Shown: positions 57,611 through 64,000 of the stretch, piece after piece
How positions within the stretch are numbered: position 1 is the first letter of the stretch
Layout: each line of letters begins with the position of its first letter
DNA from: Achromobacter animicus
GTDB taxonomy: Bacteria; Pseudomonadota; Gammaproteobacteria; Burkholderiales; Burkholderiaceae_B
Direction of reading: 5' to 3'
DNA: 64,000 nt
NCBI RefSeq assembly: GCF_902859585.1
Contig: NZ_CADIJM010000009.1
Location: 124,001-188,000 of the forward strand
Made by a program: the position numbers and the translations under genes
Notes under the pieces: model-generated
What the model was told of the DNA's origin: nothing
Database searches by the model: none
Seen by the model: the letters and a program-made list of their open reading frames with translations, nothing else

Positions 57611-58519
57611 TCAGAAATAGCCTTCCTTCTTGCGGCGCTCCATCGAGGCCTCGGAAGTCTGGTCGTCCATGCGCGTGGCGCCGCGCTCGGTGATGTCCGT
57701 CACGGCGGTCTCGGCGATGATGGCCATGGTGTCGGCGGCGTCGGAGGCGACCGGGCAGGTGCACGAGATGTCGCCCACCGTGCGGAACCGGACGGACAGG
57801 CGCTCAACCTGTTCGCCTTCCGCCGGCGGCGTCAGGCGGGTGACGGGCACCAGCAGGCCCTTGCGGCGCACCACCTCGCGCTCATGCGCGTAGTAGATCG
57901 GGGGCAGCGCCAGCTGTTCGCGCTGGATGTACTGCCAGACATCCAGTTCGGTCCAGTTCGAGATCGGAAAGACGCGCATGTTCTCGCCGCGATGCACGCG
58001 GGTGTTGAACAGGTTCCAGAGTTCGGGGCGTTGAGCCTTGGGATCCCACTGCCCGAACTCGTCTCGGAACGAAAAGATGCGTTCCTTGGCGCGCGCCTTT
58101 TCCTCGTCGCGGCGCGCGCCGCCGATGCAGGCGTCGAACCCGAATTCCTCGATGGCTTCCAGCAGCGTCACAGCCTGGGCCGCGTTGCGCGAATCGGTCT
58201 CGCGGCGCAGCACGACGCTGCCGCGCTTGATCGAGTCCTCAACGCTGCGCACGATCAGGGTTTCGCCCAGCTCGGCCGCGCGGGCATCGCGAAAGGCGAT
58301 CACCTCGTCGAAGTTGTGGGCGGTGTCGATGTGCATCAGCGGGAACGGAAACCGTCCCGGCCGGAAGGCCTTTTCGGCCAGGCGCAGCAGCACCACGGAG
58401 TCCTTGCCGCCCGAAAAGAGCAGGACGGGCTTTTCGCACTCGGCGGCGACTTCACGCAGGATGAAGATCGCTTCCGATTCCAGCCAATCCAGGTGGCTGC
58501 GTTGGATCACGGCAGACAT
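57611..58519 (-). CDS. cysD: Sulfate adenylyltransferase subunit 2
   Basis: A 302-residue PP-loop ATP pyrophosphatase that forms APS with CysN. The PP-loop is LLFSGGKDSVVLLRL; HIDTAHNFDEVIAFRD and CIGGARRDEEKARAKERIFS are conserved. Length matches E. coli CysD. It lies between cysH and cysN. Confidence 0.97.
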   Translation of the reverse strand: MSAVIQRSHLDWLESEAIFILREVAAECEKPVLLFSGGKDSVVLLRLAEKAFRPGRFPFPLMHIDTAHNFDEVIAFRDARAAELGETLIVRSVEDSIKRGSVVLRRETDSRNAAQAVTLLEAIEEFGFDACIGGARRDEEKARAKERIFSFRDEFGQWDPKAQRPELWNLFNTRVHRGENMRVFPISNWTELDVWQYIQREQLALPPIYYAHEREVVRRKGLLVPVTRLTPPAEGEQVERLSVRFRTVGDISCTCPVASDAADTMAIIAETAVTDITERGATRMDDQTSEASMERRKKEGYF

Positions 58520-58558
58520 AGATATTCCCCTAAAACAATTTTGAATTCATGGCCGCGC

Positions 58559-59298
58559 TCAATCGGCGCGCGCCGCAATGGTGATGACCCGGTTGCCCGC
58601 ATGCAGGCCGCATTCCTTCGAGTCGGACGACTCCCACCACCAGCGCCCTGCCCGCAGGTCTTCGCCGGGGCGGATGGCGCGCGTACAGGGTTCGCAACCG
58701 ATGGACGGGTAGCCCTGGTCGTGCAGCGGGTTGTACGGAATGCCGAGCGCGCGGATGGCGGACCAGATCTCGTCCTCGCTCCACTCGGCCAGCGGGTTGA
58801 ACTTGTAGAGGCCAAAGGTCGCGTCGTCCTCTTCCAGCAGCAGCTCGCCGCGCGTCGTGGACTGCGCGCGCCGCTGCCCCGTGATCCAGGCGCCGCGGCC
58901 GGCCAGGGCGCGTTTCAACGGTTCGACCTTGCGGATCTGGCAACAGGCCTTGCGCAGATCGACGCTTTCGTAGAACGCATAAGCGCCGTGCGCCGCGACG
59001 TGCTCGTCGACCGCCGCCTGAACGGGCCGGTACACGGTGACCTCACGGCCATAGCGCTCCCGCACGGCGTCCAGCACGCCCAGCGTCTCGGCGTGCAGGC
59101 GGCCGGTGTCCAGCGTGAAGACTTCCAGGTCCAGGCCGCCGTCGTAGATGGCGTGGGTCAGCACCATGTCTTCGGCCGCCAGCGACGACGCCAGCGCGGC
59201 GTCCGGATAACGGCGCTGGATGTCCGCCAGGCGCTCAGTCAGATCGCGCCAGCGCGCCGCCAGCGCCGGGGTCAGTTCAACGGAGGTATCGGTCGTCG

Positions 59299-59302
<4 letters not shown>
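58559..59302 (-). CDS. cysH: APS reductase (assimilatory, Fe-S type)
   Basis: A 247-residue PAPS/APS reductase family enzyme giving sulfite. It has the cluster cysteines Cys120-Cys121 ([11 protein letters not shown]) and Cys203/Cys206 (GCEPCTRAI) in addition to the catalytic Cys231 (ECGLH). This four-Cys set marks the [4Fe-4S] type that uses APS directly, consistent with the absence of cysC here. Its ATG overlaps the cysA stop by 4 bp. Confidence 0.95.
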
Positions 59303-60363
<1,061 letters not shown>

Positions 60364-60390
60364 GCCTGTCTCCTTGTCCGGCCGGTCACG

Positions 60391-61290
60391 TCAGGCGACC
60401 GCCGGCTTGATGGCTACCGCGGCGCCGGGATACTCCACCGGCTGGTCCGCGTTCTGCTGCAGGCGCGCGTTGCGCCACTCGACCACGTTCTTGGCCACCA
60501 GCGTCACCAGCGCCAGCAGCGCGAGCAGCGAGGCAACGGCGAACGCCGCGGAATACTGATATTCGTTGTAGAGAATCTCGACATGCAGCGTCATCGTGTT
60601 GGTCAGCCCGCGGATCTGGCCCGACACCACCGACACCGCGCCGAATTCGCCCATGGCCCGCGCATTGCACAGGATCGCGCCGTACAGCAAGCCCCACTTG
60701 ATGTTCGGCAGCGTCACCCGCCAGAAGATCTGCCAGCCGCTCGCACCCAGCGTCAGCGCCGCCTGCTCTTCCTCGCTGCCTTGCGCCTGCATCAGCGGGA
60801 TAAGCTCGCGCGCGACGAACGGAAAAGTCACGAACAACGTCGCCAGAATGATGCCGGGCACCGCGTAGACGATCTTGATGTCGTGGGCCTGCAGCCATTC
60901 GCCAAACCAGCCCTGCGAGCCGAACAGCAGCACGAACACCAGGCCCGCCACCACCGGCGACACCGAGAACGGCAAGTCGATCAGCGTGATCAGGAACTGC
61001 TTTCCGCGGAACTGGAACTTGGTGATGGCCCACGCGGCGGCGACGCCGAACACCAGGTTCACCGGCAAGGCGATGGCCGCGACCAGCAACGTCAGCCGGA
61101 TGGCCGCCCAGGCGTCCGGCTCGACGATCGCTTCAAGATAAAGCGCCCATCCCTTGCGGAAGGCCTCGGCAAACACGGCCGCCAGCGGCACCAGCAGAAA
61201 CAGCGCCAGAAATCCCAGCGCGATGAACAGCAAAACGCCGCGCACCCAGCGCGGCTCGGTCAAATGCGCGGGACGATCCGGTGCGCTCAT
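60391..61290 (-). CDS. cysW: Sulfate ABC transporter permease CysW
   Basis: A 299-residue inner-membrane permease with six hydrophobic segments. The coupling-loop EAA motif reads [20 protein letters not shown] followed by [11 protein letters not shown]. The ATG at 61290 overlaps the cysT stop (ATGA); the longer frame upstream belongs to the wrong frame of cysT. The pair forms the membrane channel. Confidence 0.95.
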   Translation of the reverse strand: MSAPDRPAHLTEPRWVRGVLLFIALGFLALFLLVPLAAVFAEAFRKGWALYLEAIVEPDAWAAIRLTLLVAAIALPVNLVFGVAAAWAITKFQFRGKQFLITLIDLPFSVSPVVAGLVFVLLFGSQGWFGEWLQAHDIKIVYAVPGIILATLFVTFPFVARELIPLMQAQGSEEEQAALTLGASGWQIFWRVTLPNIKWGLLYGAILCNARAMGEFGAVSVVSGQIRGLTNTMTLHVEILYNEYQYSAAFAVASLLALLALVTLVAKNVVEWRNARLQQNADQPVEYPGAAVAIKPAVA

Positions 61291-62177
61291 GACTGCCTCC
61301 CCAGGCCGCGGCGCGCCTGCCAGCCCTGCAACAGGTTGATGATGAGGAGCAGCACGAACGACAGCACCAGCATCACGGTCGCGATGGCGGCCGCGCCGGC
61401 GTAGTCGAACTGCTCCAGCTTGGAAATGATCAGCAGCGGCGTGATCTCGGACACCATCGGCATGTTGCCGGCGATGAAAACCACCGACCCGTACTCGCCC
61501 ACCGCGCGCGCGAACGCCAGCGCAAAGCCCGTCATCAGGGCCGGCATGATCGTCGGCAGCAGCACGCGCCGGAAGGTCTGCCAGCGATCCGCGCCCAGGC
61601 TGGCGGCGGCCTCTTCGATTTCGCGCTCCACGTCTTCGAGCACCGGCTGCACCGTGCGCACGACGAACGGCACCCCGATGAAGATGAGCGCGATGACGAT
61701 ACCCAGCGGCGTGAACGCCACCTTCAGGCCGAACCAGTCGGACAGCGGCCCGCCCAGCCAGCCCTTTTGCGAGTACAGCGCGGTCAGCGCAATGCCCGCC
61801 ACGGCCGTCGGCAGCGCGAACGGCAGGTCGACCAGCGCATCCAGGATCTTCTTGCCGGGAAAGCGATAGCGCACCAGCACCCAGGCGACGACCGTGCCGA
61901 ACACCAGGTTCACCAGCGCGGCGATGAACGAGGCGCCGAAGGTCAGCTTGTACGACGCCACCACGCGCGGCGCGGTCACCGCGTCCCAGAAACCCTGCCA
62001 TCCGAGCCCCGCACTCTTAATGGGCAAGGCGGCCAGCGGGATCAGCACGAGCACGCTGAGATACAGCACCGCGTAGCCCATGGAAATGCCGAATCCGGGC
62101 AGCACGCCCGGGCTGTTGCGCCGAACGGCAAAAGACGCTTGCGCGCCGATTGCCGCCGGGTTCGAGGCTGAAGTCAT
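61287..62177 (-). CDS. cysT: Sulfate ABC transporter permease CysT
   Basis: A 296-residue permease with six hydrophobic segments. The EAA loop reads [20 protein letters not shown] followed by [14 protein letters not shown]. It partners CysW. It starts 24 bp after the binding-protein gene and overlaps cysW. Confidence 0.95.
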   Translation of the reverse strand: MTSASNPAAIGAQASFAVRRNSPGVLPGFGISMGYAVLYLSVLVLIPLAALPIKSAGLGWQGFWDAVTAPRVVASYKLTFGASFIAALVNLVFGTVVAWVLVRYRFPGKKILDALVDLPFALPTAVAGIALTALYSQKGWLGGPLSDWFGLKVAFTPLGIVIALIFIGVPFVVRTVQPVLEDVEREIEEAAASLGADRWQTFRRVLLPTIMPALMTGFALAFARAVGEYGSVVFIAGNMPMVSEITPLLIISKLEQFDYAGAAAIATVMLVLSFVLLLIINLLQGWQARRGLGRQS

Positions 62178-62201
62178 GGCCGTCGTCCGAACGTTATGCA
62201 G

Positions 62202-63230
62202 TTATTTCTTCTGCGGCTGGTAGATCTGGTCGAAGGTGCCGCCGTCGCTGAAGTGATCCTTCTGCGCCTTGCGCCAGCCGCCGAAGATCTTGTCGTCGAT
62301 GGTGACGAGCTTGACCTTGGGGAATTTGGCTTCGTATTTGGCGGCGACCGTCTTGTCCAGCGGCCGGTAGTAGTTCTTGGCGATGATTTCCTGCGCGGCC
62401 GGGGTGTACAGGAATTCCAGATAGGCCTGCGCGGCGGCGCGGGTGCCCTTCTTGTCCACGACCTTATCGACGATGGCCACCGGCGGTTCGGCCAGGATGG
62501 ACAGCGACGGCACCACGATGTCGAACTTGTCCGGACCCAGTTCTTCCAGCGCCAGGAAAGCCTCGTTCTCCCACGCCAGCAGCACGTCGCCCACGCCGCG
62601 TTCCACGAACGTCGTGGTGGCGCCGCGCGCCCCGGTATCCAGCACCGGCACGTGCTTGAGCAGATCGCCGACGAAGGCGCGCGCCTTGTCCTCGCTGCCG
62701 CCGTTCTTCTCCAGCGCATACGCCCAGGCGGCCAGATAGTTCCAGCGGGCGCCGCCCGAGGTCTTGGGATTGGGCGTGATGACCTGCACGCCGTCCTTGA
62801 GCAGATCGTCCCAGTCCTTGATCTGCTTGGGGTTGCCCTTGCGCACCAGGAACACGATGGTGGACGTGTACGGCGAGCTGTTCTGCGGCAGGCGGGCCTG
62901 CCAGTTCTCGGGCAAGAGACCGCGGTCGGCGATGGCGTCGATGTCGTAGGCCAGCGCCAGCGTCACCACGTCGGCTTCCAGCCCATCGATCACCGAGCGC
63001 GCCTGGCGGCCGGAACCGCCGTGCGACTGGCGGATCGTCAGATCGACGTTCGCCTTTTCCTTGTACTGCTTGATGAAGGCGTCATCGATCGCGCGGTAGA
63101 GCTCGCGCGTCGGATCGTAGGACACGTTCAGCAGCGTCTGCTTCTGCTGCGCCTGCGCCGGCGCAATCGCGGCAAATGAAACCGTCACTGCGGCCAAGGC
63201 GGCCAACCAACCGGCTTTCCTGAAAGACAT
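62202..63230 (-). CDS. sbp: Periplasmic sulfate-binding protein
   Basis: A 342-residue solute-binding protein. A signal peptide covers about residues 1-27 (basic FRKAGW, then a hydrophobic stretch, cleavage near AQAQQ). [40 protein letters not shown] and [20 protein letters not shown] contact the anion in Sbp/CysP proteins. It is the first gene of the sulfate cluster. AGGGAG precedes its ATG. Sulfate versus thiosulfate preference cannot be told. Confidence 0.94.
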   Translation of the reverse strand: MSFRKAGWLAALAAVTVSFAAIAPAQAQQKQTLLNVSYDPTRELYRAIDDAFIKQYKEKANVDLTIRQSHGGSGRQARSVIDGLEADVVTLALAYDIDAIADRGLLPENWQARLPQNSSPYTSTIVFLVRKGNPKQIKDWDDLLKDGVQVITPNPKTSGGARWNYLAAWAYALEKNGGSEDKARAFVGDLLKHVPVLDTGARGATTTFVERGVGDVLLAWENEAFLALEELGPDKFDIVVPSLSILAEPPVAIVDKVVDKKGTRAAAQAYLEFLYTPAAQEIIAKNYYRPLDKTVAAKYEAKFPKVKLVTIDDKIFGGWRKAQKDHFSDGGTFDQIYQPQKK

Positions 63231-63351
63231 CCCTTGCTCCCTGTGATCTGCAATGTGGAGGCAAGTTTGCGTGTTGGCCGATCTGAACGGAACGAATCAT
63301 TATTTGGTTGCTCATCGCCAAGAGGCATATAGGACAAGCATCCCAACAACG
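63231..63351. other. Promoter region of the sulfate cluster
   Basis: No gene. It is the region upstream of sbp and probably holds its promoter and a CysB-type site. An AT-rich stretch (CCAAATAATGATT on the minus strand near 63295-63305) is the best candidate, but no consensus could be fixed. Confidence 0.4.
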
Positions 63352-63389
63352 AAAAACCGCCGCGATCCTCTATGAAGATCGCGGCGGTT
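63352..63389 (-). terminator. Peroxiredoxin gene terminator
   Basis: AACCGCCGCGATC and GATCGCGGCGGTT form a 13-bp stem around CTCTATGAA. On the minus strand it runs into T5 (63356-63352). It ends the peroxiredoxin transcript before the sulfate cluster. Confidence 0.92.
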
Positions 63390-63443
63390 CGGGCGGCGCG
63401 GGACCGCGTTCAAGCCGGGGGGCCAACCCCCCATTTTTCGAAT

Positions 63444-64000
63444 TTACTTATTCGGTTGCGGCGTGATGCGCAGGTACGGACGCACGGCCTTGTAGCCCTT
63501 CGGGAATTTTTCCTTGATCACCGCTTCGTCCTGCAGGGACGGAACGATGATGACGTCGTCGCCGTCTTCCCAGTTGACCGGCGTGGCCACGCTGTGGCTG
63601 TCGGTCAGCTGCAGCGAATCGATGACGCGCAGGATTTCATTGAAGTTGCGGCCCGTGCTGGCGGGATACGTGATGGTCAGGCGGACCTTCTTGTTCGGAT
63701 CGATGACGAACACCGAACGCACGGTCGCCGTGGCGCTGGCATTCGGGTGGATCATGTCGTAAAGCTCGGAAACCTTGCGATCCTTGTCGGCGATGATCGG
63801 GAAGTTGACCGTCGTCGATTGCGTGTCGTTGATGTCTTCGATCCACTTGGCGTGCGAATCGGCGCCATCGACCGACAGGGCCAGGACCTTCACGTTGCGC
63901 TTGGCAAACTCGTCGGCCAGTTTGGCCGTGTAGCCCAGTTCGGTCGTGCAAACCGGCGTGAAATCGGCCGGATGCGAGAACAGCACACCCCAGCTGTTGC
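63444..64000 (-). CDS. 1-Cys peroxiredoxin (Prx6-like), 5' end cut by the window
   Basis: The 185 C-terminal residues of a thiol peroxidase that reduces H2O2 and organic hydroperoxides. The frame runs off the right edge; the last visible codons read NSWGVLFSHPADFTPVCTTE. The peroxidatic Cys lies in PVCTTE. The long C-terminal part (LQLTDSHSVATPVNWEDGDD and the end YLRITPQPNK) is typical of the Prx6 group, which lacks a resolving Cys. The true start codon is beyond the window; the first in-frame GTG is internal. Confidence 0.93.
   Translation of the reverse strand, partial: NSWGVLFSHPADFTPVCTTELGYTAKLADEFAKRNVKVLALSVDGADSHAKWIEDINDTQSTTVNFPIIADKDRKVSELYDMIHPNASATATVRSVFVIDPNKKVRLTITYPASTGRNFNEILRVIDSLQLTDSHSVATPVNWEDGDDVIIVPSLQDEAVIKEKFPKGYKAVRPYLRITPQPNK

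Overview
This is 64 kb of high-GC chromosomal DNA from a betaproteobacterium of the order Burkholderiales, most likely family Alcaligenaceae (Achromobacter/Bordetella type). I infer this from protein content (a PaaX-controlled paaABCDE-N-G-I-K cluster, kynBA, a sulfate-uptake/APS-reduction cluster, a YjbB-type Na/Pi transporter), uniform GC-rich codon use and gene order. It reads as core genome. I see no insertion sequence, prophage, integrase or CRISPR array, and no frameshifted gene.

Layout. 1-10 kb: htpX, sdaA, a Na/Pi cotransporter, a dienelactone hydrolase, a ZIP metal transporter, polA and a LOG-family gene whose start lies 16 bp from that of polA. 9.6-11 kb: a LysR regulator divergent from a tautomerase. 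11.1-19.3 kb: one minus-strand translation operon read as rimP-nusA-infB-rbfA-truB-typA, preceded by a leader of about 400 nt ending in a strong terminator-like hairpin. 19.8-23 kb: scpB-rluB with oppositely charged low-complexity tails. 23-26.5 kb: initiator tRNA-Met, an 800-bp non-coding stretch, a LysR regulator, a CobW-type GTPase, tRNA-Asn and tRNA-Thr. 26.6-30.2 kb: a two-component system followed by a Do-family periplasmic protease with a PmrA/QseB-like box. 30.2-35.3 kb: maiA, ispH-fkpB, radC, kynB-kynA (with a 28-codon upstream ORF) and rpmE2. 35.3-38.5 kb: an ArnT-like glycosyltransferase coupled to a MATE exporter. 38.6-47.9 kb: the phenylacetate cluster with divergent paaX. 47.9-53.9 kb: NAD(P)HX epimerase, orn, an M48 protease, rsgA, a Nudix CoA pyrophosphatase, rplS and an EamA transporter. 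53.9-56.1 kb: a radical SAM gene behind a LexA box, followed by a small membrane-anchored unknown. 56.3-63.2 kb: sbp-cysTWA-cysHDN for sulfate uptake and reduction. 63.4-64 kb: a 1-Cys peroxiredoxin cut by the window edge.

How genes work together. The cys cluster imports sulfate, activates it to APS (CysDN) and reduces it to sulfite (an Fe-S type CysH); sulfite reductase is not in the window. The paa cluster activates phenylacetate (PaaK), epoxidises the ring (PaaABCDE), isomerises it (PaaG), oxidises the opened aldehyde (PaaN) and proofreads dead-end thioesters (PaaI). KynA and KynB carry out the first two steps of tryptophan breakdown.

The least explained material is regulatory. The strongest candidates are the SOS-type promoter in front of a radical SAM protein ending in a sliding-clamp-like QLSLF motif, with a possible SOS-coupled membrane protein behind it; the terminator 6 nt upstream of rimP; the kynA upstream ORF; and several unassigned operators. 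Start codons were chosen by reading frame, family N-termini and Shine-Dalgarno spacing. No database search was run.
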